Assembly (NCBI RefSeq): GCF_032854445.1
Contig: NC_088295.1
Location: 49,215,385-49,279,384 of the forward strand
Direction: 5' to 3'
DNA from: Liolophura sinensis
Taxonomy: Eukaryota; Mollusca; Polyplacophora; Chitonida; Chitonidae
Length of the DNA: 64,000 bases
The translations under genes and the position numbers were made by a program. Below the pieces are notes generated by a model that saw only the letters and a program-made list of their open reading frames with translations, searched no databases and was not told the DNA's origin. Of this stretch, positions 48,121 through 59,200 are shown in pieces (within the stretch, counting starts at the first letter, position 1; each line of letters begins with the position of its first letter).

Positions 48121-48131
48121 ATTCATGACGA

Positions 48132-49261
48132 AGCTAGACTGAGAAATAGATGCCCCCTTTTCTTAACGTAAATTGTAAAATATGCTGTTATCTGAAGTAA
48201 ATGGCGTTGAGCTTTCAATGGGAAAATACTGTATATAATCTATATAGATTTAATATATTTAAACCTTTCTAACATATGCCTTGACAATATATGAAGAAAT
48301 ATAAATATAAAAAAATGTTTGGCTCAAATTCATCCCCCCTACATTACCGCACTTTGTTAAGAACTTAAAAAAAAACTTTAAAAAAAGCGAACGATGGTTT
48401 GAAATCAGGTATATTACCACTGTAACATAATGCGGTCAATGTCTTTGAATGCATGAAATACTATGGTGAATGTAGTGTGCCTCTAAACTTCCAAATTATT
48501 TCTTTTTTTTTTTTTTTTTTTTGCTCGATTCATGTAAATATGATTTCGTGAACCAACACGATACGTCGTTATGGCTGATCACTTCCTAACTAGACACCAA
48601 ACATGTGGAAATGACTTTGGTTCACGTAATCATGTCCTTATTATAAAGGGAATTCCTGCAGTAAAGCGCCTTAAAATAGTAAAATATGCTTTTGCCGCTA
48701 CTTTTGTCTTATGATAAAACAAAAAGTATAATCGGATTACTCCGATATTTCACACACACAATCCTCAGTAATTGTAATTCACATTCAAGTAAGTTTTATT
48801 TGTTTCTCTGCATGAAAAAAAAATTACACCTCACTGCTGCACCGAAGTGGGGCGATTTCCTGCCTTGCTGCAAGTGGTTCTTTTCAGCATGACCCATTCA
48901 CTTTAGGAGCATCCATAGTGCCAGTCGACATCGGCGTTTGGGTGATGCCACAATTATTGCGGATTTACAAGAACAGTGACTGAAGCTTTAAAAGTGAAAG
49001 TCTTCGATAAAACACCAAAAACATTACATATCAAAAGTTAAAGATAGAAGTTAATTATTCCAGGAAGAACACAGTAGATTAAAGTAAATGATTGCCAACC
49101 CCCAGTTATATACAAGTCTATCGCTTTATAAGTCAGTCGCGCACCCAGTGAACGGTACCCGTCCTTCAATAATATCGCCTACTGAGCACTCATGAGGTAT
49201 CATGTAGATGGCATATAGATGTCAACAAAAACCCAAGAGGTAAAATAAACATTTACATAAT
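48132..49261. other. Non-coding stretch, poly-T tract
   Basis: A T run of about 20 lies near 48505-48523. No supported exon. The right end is the 3' flank of the prokineticin-like gene. Confidence 0.45.
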
Positions 49262-49267
49262 TTTATT
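49262..49267 (-). terminator. Polyadenylation signal of the prokineticin-like gene (AATAAA)
   Basis: Canonical hexamer on the coding (minus) strand about 42 bases past the stop codon, giving a short 3' UTR. Confidence 0.5.
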
Positions 49268-49308
49268 AGCAGAATTTGTAAAATAAAAAAGGTTGTGAGG
49301 AAAGCTGT

Positions 49309-49437
49309 TCAGTATGTTCTGGTGCAGCGCCTTAAGAACGAGTTGCTCCTCCGACACTCGAATTCCGCGGCACACGGGCACACAGGTCCCCCTATGTGTC
49401 CCAAACACCATTCGCCCTCCTCTCTCAGCGGTTGACA
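49309..49437 (-). CDS. Prokineticin-like exon 3 (C-terminal half, six Cys)
   Basis: Acceptor CCGCTTGCAG| ends at 49438. The exon codes 42 residues (CQPLREEGEWC ... CPC ... CRRSNSFLRRC) and stops with TGA at 49309-49311. An upstream AG (TATACAG) would add PAYRLQ-like residues but needs phase 1, which the preceding exon does not supply. Confidence 0.8.
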   Translation of the reverse strand, partial: CQPLREEGEWCLGHIGGPVCPCAAEFECRRSNSFLRRCTRTY

Positions 49438-51722
49438 CTGCAAGCGGTAAGCAGGCCGTTCCCCTGTATAGCCATCCAGGTAAACATAATCCTATGGTAG
49501 AGAAACAAAATGAATGAAAGTAGACATGAATCCGTCAGTGATTAAGGTTTAACGCCACAGTGTCAGTGTTCCATCAATATCGTGTCAAGAACGTATTACA
49601 ACCAAGGAAAAGTTGTCTTTCGCCTTGAAACGTTCAAACTCAGAAATAAAAAAGAGGAAATAGACGTTTTTAAAACCAATCAAGTTAAATTAAAAAAATC
49701 AGTTAAATTCGAAAATGAATAAACAATATCCATACATATTTAAAGTATTTGTCAGATATTTGATTACAGTTTCGTCAGTGACGCTGTTAAACAATAGAAA
49801 CATAAAGTCAATTATCCACACTGCAAACACTTGCGGACAGCTCCTACCGAGGACAAAATTAGGTTTTAAGCGATCAGTTTTATAGAATGGATGCATCTGT
49901 CTGTAGGGTCTATGCTGGGAGTGGCAGCCATTATCGTTTGGCTGTATGCACGTTGACTGATTTAAACGGAAAGACCTATGAAAACTGCAGTATGAGTGTT
50001 TTTCGGTAATCTTAAATGTATTTTATTTTTTTAAACTGCACTAGTCAGAAATGAGTAATACTGTAGTGACATACACAATCGATACGGCTTTACATTGTAA
50101 TCCGAACAGATGAGAGACTATGGGTTTAGTCAGGGCCCAGGCTGCGTCTGTTAACCGAAAGTTAAATACTAATAGCCAGAGATAATATGTCAATATATCT
50201 TTCGATACTTTTTTCTGTAATATCGGCGGGGGAGTGGAGCGCTGGTGGTGGTAAATGCGGCTATTTTGAAGGGAGAGAAAATTAATTTTAATGCAAGAAT
50301 TACCTGTTGGATGAGCTTATCATTCTACTAGTCACAGTGGGAAATTAAGATCATGTCGCTTTAACTTTTGTTTTATTTATATATTTGATTGGTGTTTTAC
50401 GCCGTACTCAAGAATATTTCACTTATACGACGGTTGCCAGCATTATTGTGGGTGGAAACCGGGCAGAACCCGGGGGAAACCCACGACCATTCGCGGCCGG
50501 AACTTTTGTTTTTATTCATCAAGCATTCTTCAGCGTATCGCCTATTGTCAATATGCTGCCTTTACATGATGTGGCTTATGTAATCGATGAAACGGTCTGT
50601 AGGTCAATGGAAAGAACTCTAGTTTAACATTTATTAATTGTATGTAATAGTGATTACAAAACGTGCCACAATTTTAGCTCCGTCACCACGATTATTAAAA
50701 AAGTCCTAGAATGTTTGCAGTGATTTGAGAACACTAGAAAACGTTGAGATTTTGCTGAAAAATGATTTGGCGAACATCTGGTAACATCGCCTAGCATTGC
50801 ACTCCACAGTTATTTTGAAAATCTGATAGTCTAAAATTGCCTAGAATTTCTCTAACAGTTTTGTTCATAGAATTTCTAAAATAGTTTCTCTGTTATATAC
50901 CAGAATAGCATTATAATGAATTGCTTGGATTTTCTCAAGAATGCTAGTAACTTACGTCTTTCACGCAGCAGTACCCATCTCCGCAAGAATATGGATCCTC
51001 TGGTTCACAGTCATTTATGACGTCAACAATAACGCCGCCACGTGTTTCCAGGGCAGCATGGCTCGTCTGTGATTGGTCAAAAGGATAATATAAGAAGTTA
51101 GACAATCATGACAGCATTATGTACCGGTTCAAATGAGAATTTATTGCATGATATAGAACTTAGTAAACTAATAATGCGGACACAAGGCCTTATATTCAGA
51201 TTAGAATTTTAATAAATCTTTTGTGCCTATTTTTGCCACATTTTCCCGGTAATCACGATTAGAAGCAGTTTTTCACGACCTCCCGCATCTAAGTAGTTAG
51301 GAAAGCGTTTGCTTGATGATACAACGATATCAATCATTAGTGACAAGGATAATAAAACGTGTATGACGACATTGTTTTGAAGAGCTGCTTTTATTAATGT
51401 TTTAAGTAGACTCCATTCACCTATAGTTCTTCTAAGCGAAGGTACCATATGTGCTAGTAGGCCTAATTTGACCACTTATACGGAGTGGAACCATAGGTAT
51501 GTAATGAACAGAGCCCCGAGCGCAATCAGCTAAAAAATATTTTAGCTAATCTATAGCGAGATGATTTGGAAAATGTGTACTAAGGTTGAAACTTGTTATT
51601 CATAAAAAAAAATCGTACACATATATCTGATTAGGTTTAATCAAAACTTTGGGACATATTTCATAAAAAAAAAATGATGCTCTTACCCCAACAAGCAGCA
51701 TAAGTACGGCGAGAGAGATCAT
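49309..51722 (-). CDS. Secreted prokineticin/astakine-like (AVIT, 10-Cys) peptide, 3 exons
   Basis: Exons 51687-51722, 50956-51066 and 49309-49437 join in phase 0 and give 91 residues. MISLAVLMLLVGTSHA is a signal peptide. The mature part has ten cysteines (32, 40, 45, 46, 50, 60, 69, 71, 77, 87) in the order C..C..CC..C-x9-C..CPC-x5-C-x9-C. That is the prokineticin/astakine pattern, including the CC pair, C-x9-C (CQPLREEGEWC) and CPC. VINDC resembles the vertebrate VITGAC start, though the mature N-terminus is longer. In vertebrates these are GPCR ligands; in crustaceans astakines are blood-cell cytokines. A secreted signalling role is inferred. The CC-to-C loop is only 3 residues here, against 11 in human PROK1; a missed microexon could explain it. 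Other colipase-fold proteins (dickkopf, colipase) are the main alternative. Confidence 0.8.
50372..50500 (-). mobile_element. SINE family A in intron 2 of the prokineticin-like gene
   Basis: Plus-strand reading: TTTGATTGGTGTTTTACGCC, GTACTCAAGAATATTTCACT, GCATTATTGTGGGTGGAAAC and GGGGGAAACCCACGACCATT, a clean 3' half in minus orientation; head missing. Confidence 0.8.
50956..51066 (-). CDS. Prokineticin-like exon 2 (end of signal peptide, first four Cys)
   Basis: Acceptor CAATCACAG|ACG at 51067-51068 and donor GAC|GTAAGT at 50954-50955. The exon has 37 complete codons, TSHAALETRGG... to GYCCVKD. Confidence 0.8.
51687..51722 (-). CDS. Prokineticin-like exon 1 (signal peptide)
   Basis: Twelve codons, MISLAVLMLLVG, followed by donor GGG|GTAAGA. 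No other in-frame ATG is close upstream. Confidence 0.75.
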
Positions 51723-51804
51723 GATGGTCTGGTACAGAGTTGTGAGGTATCTGGGTTGGTAGCAAGGGCCCGAGAAGCTGGTTGAGACAGGCTACTCAGC
51801 CATG

Positions 51805-51814
51805 CTATTTATTA
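51805..51814 (-). promoter_or_regulatory. Possible TATA-like element
   Basis: TAATAAATAG on the minus strand about 85-90 bases upstream of the prokineticin-like start codon, a reasonable distance for a short 5' UTR. Only one weak motif. Confidence 0.2.
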
Positions 51815-52976
51815 CATCAGTTGTCACCGGATATCGCCGGTGTCATACAATTTTCCACCAATCAGATGTCAATGGCCGTGTTTGGGCAAACTGACCGAAA
51901 TATACTTCGTACCCTGGCACATTGAACTTTGTGTCAAGAAATTCAACACCACACACAAAGATTATGGCGCCATTCCCTAGGTCCCTGGGGATTTACAGAG
52001 ATAGGGGATAAGCCGTGTGCTGTGAGTGGGCGAGGCGTCTAGGGGAGGTAAACAACAACCAACCATCCACGTAATGTATCGGTGTAAATGTTTGATTGTC
52101 GATTTAACATGTGATTGATTGACTGTTTGTTGGCCAACTTAATTAAGTTTTAAAGAGACTGATTCATCTCACAGAATATAACACTCAACACGATGTGGTT
52201 GAAATATTGCCAATGTGACCTTAAACTTCAATCATTCATTCAAAACAAAAGTAAAATCTGATGGCTTCATCATCAAGATTCGATTCTTTGATTTTTTTTA
52301 TAGAATAATTTATGCCCAATGTCGTATATGTAAAATATCCCACGTATATATCGGCGATTAGTGACCAGAGTTGAGGAAATAGGACTTAACCATTGTCATT
52401 TTAAGATGTATACAATGAATGGATTAGTTGTGAGAAAATGTGATACCCGGTAATAGACAATAAACAGTGGAGTTACCAGCTAGTTTGTCTCGAACATAGC
52501 ACAGATACACAGCTTATGTGTTATGTGCAGAAAGGGTTCTGCCCGGTTTCCTCCCACCACGCTGTTGGCCGCTGTCGTATAAAGGAACTATTCCGGCCGA
52601 TTCATAACTCACGTTACACGTGACTGTAACCATTTTCTTAAAAAGGTCTTATATTCCAACCGGGGATAGCCTGACACCAGATACGATTGTCATCCCGATG
52701 TACCCTGTTAGCCTGTTATCAGGGCCTACAGCTTCTCTCCTGCTCAGTCGTCAGAGACCGGCCTACATCGGGAATTATAGGAGGGCAAAGGTTATACGAC
52801 CCTTTAGTTACATAACTCGGTAATATTAAGCACCAGAGAGATTCCTTAAACACACAAACGGTAATCTCGTCATGATTGGAGAAAACTATTATGCTTTTAA
52901 ATGACGAAGTTAAAAGTGTTTCTCTTAAAAGATAGGTACAGAAGCCGATATATGCCATAATCGTACGATTGTTCAC
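51815..52976. other. Upstream region of the prokineticin-like gene
   Basis: No coding exon seen. A small SINE family A fragment lies at 52536-52585. The rest is featureless AT-rich DNA. Confidence 0.4.
52536..52585 (+). mobile_element. SINE family A, internal fragment
   Basis: GTTCTGCCCGGTTTCCTCCC then ACCACGCTGTTGGCCGCTGT and CGTATAAAG match the middle of the family in plus orientation. Confidence 0.55.
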
Positions 52977-53222
52977 AACATCTTCATATCGCTTCGCACA
53001 GTCGTCTCATCTCTTCGTACCATCGTCACATCTCTTCGTACCATCGTCACATCTCTTCGTACCATCGTTACATCGCTTCCTACCATCGTCACATCTCTTC
53101 GTACTATCGTCGCTTCTCTTCGTACCATCTTCACATTTCTTCGTACTATCGTGCTATCGCTTCCTACCATCATGTCATCTCTTTGTGCCATGGTGCTATT
53201 GCTTTATGCTGTCGTGACATAA
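52977..53222. repeat. 21-bp minisatellite (~11 units)
   Basis: The unit is CATCGTCACATCTCTTCGTA plus C, tandem and well conserved in the middle. It reads as 7-residue repeats (SSHLFVP on plus, RRDVTMV on minus) in open frames on both strands; no gene context. Confidence 0.88.
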
Positions 53223-53225
53223 GCT

Positions 53226-53620
53226 TTAGGAGATCAGACACAGCTTGGCAGAGACAACTACGCGTGGAGGAAACCAGATAAGTACTAAAGCCTGGAGGAA
53301 ATCCCGAGACCAAACACAGCCTTGAGGAAACCCCAAAGCCTGGAGGAAATCCCGTGACCAAACACAGCCTGGAGGAAATCCTGATACCAAACGGCGCTCT
53401 GGAGGAAAACCAGAGAATAGATACAGACTGGAGGAAGCCACACACCGAATGAAGGAGACCAGACACCGACTGGGGAAGACCAAACAGGGTCCAGAAGGAG
53501 GTCTCGAGACCTCATGGATGGAAGGAGATCTGGAGATCAAACAAGACCTGGAGTAACACGCCAGACAGATTGGGTGAGAACAAACACAACAAAAAGGAGA
53601 CAACAAGAGAGACATAATTA
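53226..53620. repeat. Degenerate ~29-bp minisatellite
   Basis: Variants of GCCTGGAGGAAATCCCGAGA plus CCAAACACA repeat through the interval with irregular spacing; the clearest units are at 53285-53400. It directly follows the 21-bp array. Confidence 0.7.
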
Positions 53621-54204
53621 ACTGTAAGTGCACATTCAGCTACATAGACCATTTACACGATGGGTATGCATACAAATCCAATACCGAATGGGGTGGAGAA
53701 GGAGTTATGGGCAAACGGAAAGATCTTCAAACAGGAGCAGTCAAGAAGAGACCAGACATTGCCTGGAGGGAAATAAGGCTGATACCTAAGTACCAATAGT
53801 CAGGCATTATATCATTCTATTCACTGAAGCCGTTTTCTTTAGTGGATCAGTAATATGTGGCTGTGTGGTTGATATGATATACGTGGAGACAATGTAATAT
53901 TACAGCGATAGGTGAGTTGTGTTTGCTGATACCATCTAGTGGTTACGACTGCCTTAGAGTACGTTACGGAAAGATCAATAGAAAACTAATAAGGGTATGG
54001 AATATATGTAGACATTTTCACCATGCATATTTCATGCCGTTGAGAAGAAAGCGTTCAAATATAAATTACATTCCAGTGGGCAGACGTTGAAGAGATGTAA
54101 TGATGACACCATACAAGTTGCAGAAAATGTGCAAAATATTTGCCCATCACATACGAATAGGCCATCAGAAATGTAACTGTTCAGGTCTTTATTTCCAGCG
54201 TATA
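53621..54204. other. Non-coding stretch, nothing recognised
   Basis: A few further CTGGAGG/GAAA words near 53690-53780 may be decayed minisatellite units. No exon seen. Confidence 0.4.
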
Positions 54205-54337
54205 TTTATTTATTTATTTGATTGGTGTTTTAAGCCGTACTCAAGAATATTTCACTTGTACAACGGCGGCCAGCATTATGGTGGGAGGAAACTGGGCAGA
54301 GCCCTGGGGAAATCCACGACCATCCCCAGGTTGCTTC
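54205..54337 (-). mobile_element. SINE family A, 3' half
   Basis: TTTATTTATTTGATTGGTGT, TTTAAGCCGTACTCAAGAAT, CGGCGGCCAGCATTATGGTG and GGGAGGAAACTGGGCAGAGC: tail and body in minus orientation, head missing. Confidence 0.85.
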
Positions 54338-54638
54338 CAGCATATATGTATCCATTATATCTACATGTTGAAAAAAAAACAGTTATTATCTCAATACTAT
54401 GACAAAATAATCATAATAATAATAACATTGTAAAAGTCCCATTGAAAAATGTTATATTATCAGATCAATCAGTACGGGTGAACTCTGAATGTGACACCAC
54501 AGTGTAGCCGGTACAGGGAAGCGGCCGGCCGGCCCAAGCGGTGTAGAATTACCAGTGAAAAGTTAGTACAATACAATTACAAAGCACATCAAAAGAGCCC
54601 TGTTGAGACTTTGTTATATGGTCAAACTAAACAGTACA

Positions 54639-54772
54639 GATATATTTATTTATTTATTTATTTGATTGGTGTTTTACGCCGTACTCAAGGATATTTCACT
54701 TATACCACGATGGCCAGTATTATGGCGGGAGGAAACCTGACAGAGTCCGGGGAAAATTCCCGGCAGACCTTC
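54639..54772 (-). mobile_element. SINE family A, 3' half
   Basis: Starts with (TTTA)n and GATTGGTGTTTTACGCCGTA, then CCAGTATTATGGCGGGAGGA and AATTCCCGGCAGACCTTCTA. A second independent insertion 430 bases from the previous one, same orientation. Confidence 0.85.
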
Positions 54773-56087
54773 TAATACAGATGTAACATTATCGTGCAAA
54801 GGGAAGCTGTAGTAAAATACACGTACTAATTATTATAAAAAAAAGTAAGGCTCTTATGACACATCTCATGTCTTCCGTATAAGTGTAAACACAAAACACA
54901 TATGCAATTAAACAGATGGGCTGAAGATCATAGCTGGTAAGACAGCCGATGCCTCGCATTTTATGCACTGCAGTTCCCCAGAATTCCTAGGGTATTTCGT
55001 AAATTAACCAGGATGCACTGAGCCAGGTGTTGCAAGATTCACGACATATAAAATATTCATACAAAACACTCAACAAAGTTAATTTCTCTGTTAAATTATG
55101 GGATATAAATTCGCCTAACTTCCTATGTTTCATATTTTGTCCTAAATTTTTATCGTCATTAATATCCCTGTTTTTTGTTTTACACACATCAGTAGATAGA
55201 GATAATCATTAACCAATAAGAAAGCTCATGGACAACCAATGGGGTGTAGTGGTGTATGTCTTGCTCAATCATACATTTAACACATAAACTCCCATATGAA
55301 TGTTATTGCTTTCACATACAGATGTGAACAAAACGTCGTCACAACTAAGTTTTTATATTTCCGTGAGAATTTCGCCGCATCGATCATTCAGTATTTGTAC
55401 TTTAAATTTCATCTCCCTGACTACTTCCTTTTTTTTTCCTAATGAAACCCATAAGCCAGCCCTTTGTCCGCTGAGCAGGCTAAATCGTCGGATTGATAAA
55501 ATTCACAAACAACTCAGTTTTATGTCAGTTATCGCTTTTTTTTTTTGTTATCCACAAAAATTACCATGGTATATGGAACGTATTGTGGTTATAGTAGGCC
55601 TAGACAAGGAAGCTACACCCAAACAAGGAATGAAGTTTAAATGAAATTTAATTTAAATGGTGGAAAGTTTACATACATAGATAATCTATTCACAAATTTT
55701 GCTGCTTTGGGAGACCAAAGAGAGATAATTAATTCTCAGAATGGACTTAGCGACATAAATAATTTATAAAATGATATGGCGTGAGCCTACAGATTCAGTG
55801 CCGCTCGGTATGCGGAAGGGGTAAGCGACAAATGCAAATCATCTTCAAACACGTCAAAACCTTTAGCAGCATTGTTTCGAAGACAACAATGCTACTTTAA
55901 AACATGTTTTAAGTATTACAGAAACCACTACATGCCCTGGTAATTATATATTTACAACACAGTCCCGTCTCCTTGAAATCTCAAAAGGAGCAGTCACTTT
56001 CCCTGATGCCCCCATGTATCCGCATCACTCTGCCTGTAACGAGGTTTCTCACGTGATGAGTCACGTGGTGAGCCAGGCGACCGCTCA
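54773..56087. other. Non-coding stretch and 3' flank of the SUEL-like gene
   Basis: The 114-codon plus frame at 55300-55644 has T-rich tracts and no recognised motif. The part next to 56087 is the presumed 3' UTR of the minus-strand gene; no clear AATAAA was identified. Confidence 0.4.
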
Positions 56088-56211
56088 TCACATGTGTGTT
56101 TTCTCGTCGGCAGTTGATACTGATACGTTGTACGTCCCGGCATAGGTCTCACCATTATCCCCGACGTAATGTGGAATTTGGGGAGTACCTTTTCCGATGT
56201 ATTTCTTAGAC
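56088..56211 (-). CDS. SUEL-like gene exon 6 (cytosolic tail, stop)
   Basis: Acceptor TCCATTCAG|G at 56212-56213. It completes an Arg codon, then SKKYIGKGTPQIPHYVGDNG and on to TGA at 56088-56090. A longer frame in another phase (80 codons) covers the same bases but does not fit the splice phase. Confidence 0.78.
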
Positions 56212-59200
56212 CTGAATGGATGAAATAAGACAACATTTACATTCACGTTTAGCTCTGAATTTTCAATATATCAATAATACACTAAATGTTCGGTCAACAC
56301 CGCTACCTCCTTTTGTCCATTATAAATTCAACCGTACGCACTTACCTTTTACAAACCATCGCAATTACACTGTTAAATATTTCCGAGATCAAAGTGAAAT
56401 TATGATCAGATCAAATACAAAACAGCTACTTGCCTCCTGCACCCCTGACTTTGTGTCAAACAGTCGAACGTTTTCCAACATTCTATAAACTAAATTCAAT
56501 ATGGAACCCTAGATTATCTCTGTATTGGTGTGAATTCATGCTACACTGCTTTCCTCTGCTTCTGTTTGAACGCCTTTACTTTTGGCTGCAAAACATGAAA
56601 AGCAATTCTTTTTTACCTTAAGATCGTGTTTACCTAATATAGCTTACCTGTTCTTCCTGCATGTTACAACAGCGATGGCGATTATGCATATCAGTGCCAG
56701 CCCCCCGCCTACACATCCACCAACGATAGCAGCTGTAAACGCAAAGGGATGATTTAACCTGGGCTATTGACACCGGTATAATTCGTGTCAGCAAGTTAAA
56801 GTCAGCAAAGCTGATCAGAAAAGTAGACCTAATAGGTATACTAAACAGAAAGGCAAGGCTGTAGCTGATAAACAGAACAGAACGGTTGTAGCTGATAAAC
56901 AGACCAGCAAGCTTGTAGCTGATGAACAGAACAGCAAGCTGCTAGCTGATGGCCAGAACAACAAGCTTGTAGATGCAGATCAGAACAGCAAGCTTTTAGC
57001 TGCAGAACAGCGCAGAACGGTTGTAGCTGATGAGACAAACAGCAAGGTTGTAGCCGAGGAACCGACCAACAAGCTTGTAGGTGTATATCAAAACAGCAAG
57101 GTTGTAGCTGCAGAACAGCAAAGTTGTGGCTGATGAAAAGACCAACAAGGTTGTAGATGATGAACAGAACAGCAAGCTTGTAGATGCAGATCAGAACGGT
57201 TGTAGCTGATGGGACGAACAGCAAGGTTGTAGCGGATGAACAGACCAACAAGCTTGTAGCTGATGACCAGAACAGCAAGCTTGTAGATGCAGATCAGAAC
57301 AGCAAGCTTGTAGCTGCAGAACAGAACAGAACGGTTGTAGCCAATAAACAGATCAGCAAGCTTGTAGCTGATGACCTGAACAGCAAGCTTGTAGCTACAG
57401 AACAGGAAAAATCAGTTGTTGCTGATGAGACGAACAGCAAGGTTGTAGCTGATGAACAGACCAACAAGCTTGTAGCTGATCACCAAAACAGCAAGCTTGT
57501 AGCTGATCACCGGAACAGCAAGCTTGTAGCTGCAGAACAGAACAGAACGGTTGTAGCTGATGAGACAAACGGCAAGGTTGTAGCTGATGGCCAGAACAGC
57601 AGGGTTGTAGCCGATGAGCAGAACAGCAAACATGTAGATGAAGATCAGAACAGCAAGCTTGTAGCCGATGGACGGAGCCGAAAGGTTGTAGCTGATGAAC
57701 CGAACAGCAAGATTATAGCTGATGAATAGAAAAGATACACGGTTTAAGTACCACGAGTGGCAATTTACACTTCAGACCTCATACACACTAACTTTGAACA
57801 GGTTGTTGTAAATTTACAGTTTTTAAAGAGCAATACATGAACATCATTTTTTTGTACCATCCGTAGATACTTCTGTAATTTTGGTGAAAAGGTACCCAAT
57901 ACATATAGTTACTAGTATACCAAAGCCTGGTCGTGAATGAGGAAATGCTGTTGCGTCTGAACGTTTTTGAACGTTTATTGTAACGGGATCGTAAAGTTGA
58001 GACAATTTTTTACAAAACGTCGCTGTTCACCCTTCATTGTTACAGTGCGCACCTGTGTCGTTATTGTCCCCACCCTGGGGCTGAGGAGTCTGAGATTCCG
58101 TGGTGGAAGAAGTAGTCGGGGCTGTTGTTGTGTTATCCACCGTTACTCCTGAAAAATAAATCAAACTTCATGAGTATAAACCCGATAAGCTGAATATCAG
58201 TTCATTCTTAACATCATAACCGGTCCCGATAGCACAGCTGGTAGAGCGTCCTCTTCGGGAGTGGTAGATCCAGGGTCAATCCTGGTTTGAGTCACCCTAA
58301 GACTTTAAAAGAGGAAGTTGTAACTTCCTCCCTTGGCGTTCGGCATGAAGGGCATAGTGCAAGAACTGGTTGACCCGTATCAGTATAATGGCTCGGGTGG
58401 GTGGATAACTTGCCTTCGGTAAGGTGTCTCAGTGAAGCAGAACTTGATAAAAGAGCGGTGGAAATCCGTCCTGCAACAAGGAGGCACATTACATGCACTC
58501 TAAGGATTCGTTTGTCGTTATATGACTTAACTGTTAAGTACGACGTTAAACCACAAGCACTCACTCACTCACTCTTAACATCTTAACATCATAACAAGTT
58601 TGTCACATCACTTATTTCATTTATTTCAATTTCATTTAGCTTGCCTCCCACCATAATGCTGGCCGCCATCGTACAAGTGAAAGTATTCTTAAGTACTGCA
58701 CGGCTTAAAACACCAATCAAATAAGTTAATAAATATTTCGTTTATTTTAGCTACGTACTTGTACAAACATGCATGACACAAGTCAGCGTTCAATAGACAA
58801 GTGGCGTTCTGGCGGGAAAAAGAAACCTGGGTCATTACGCTGCGCTAGCGCGCTAACCGACTGAGCCACGGAGGCCCCTGTACAAATATTAAAGTCTAAG
58901 ATGAAGTGTTGATAGATAATTCAACATCTCGCTTTCCTTCAGTAATCCAGCTCACTGCGTTCCTTGGGTAATTTATCTAAGTCTGTTATCTACGCATTAA
59001 ACTTCTCTAGCATCCTCTGTGGATTTAAAGTGTAGTAAAGGTGTTATTTATGTGCTTTTGGGCTTGGCGTTTGGTATTAAAGCAACTGCTGTAGTGGGGC
59101 TCGGTCTCATTGACCTTTAATCGTATTTAAATGAAATAAACCACAAAACCATTCTACATGATTCTCTGACGCACCAAAAAGTCAAGTGCACCGTAACTGA

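Noticed and set aside
49439-49470. Longer version of prokineticin-like exon 3 using the TATACAG acceptor
   Set aside because: It would give a loop length closer to the family but needs a phase-1 junction, while exon 2 ends in phase 0.
53226-53633. 135-codon minus ORF with Pro/Cys/Phe-rich repeats
   Set aside because: Read-through of a degenerate minisatellite, with several overlapping frames showing the same behaviour.
55994-56236. 80-codon minus ORF
   Set aside because: It overlaps exon 6 of the SUEL-like gene in another phase; the splice phase from exon 5 selects the shorter frame ending at 56088.
57184-57729. 181-codon plus-strand repeat ORF (QNSKLVADE-type repeats)
   Set aside because: It lies wholly in a 27-bp minisatellite between two well-supported minus-strand exons; the opposite strand is also open for 145 codons, as expected from a stop-poor unit.
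58220-58300. tRNA gene (GATAGCACAGCTGGTAGAGCG)
   Set aside because: It is the head of a SINE with a target-site duplication and (CACT)n tail; the tRNA-like part has no intact cloverleaf.
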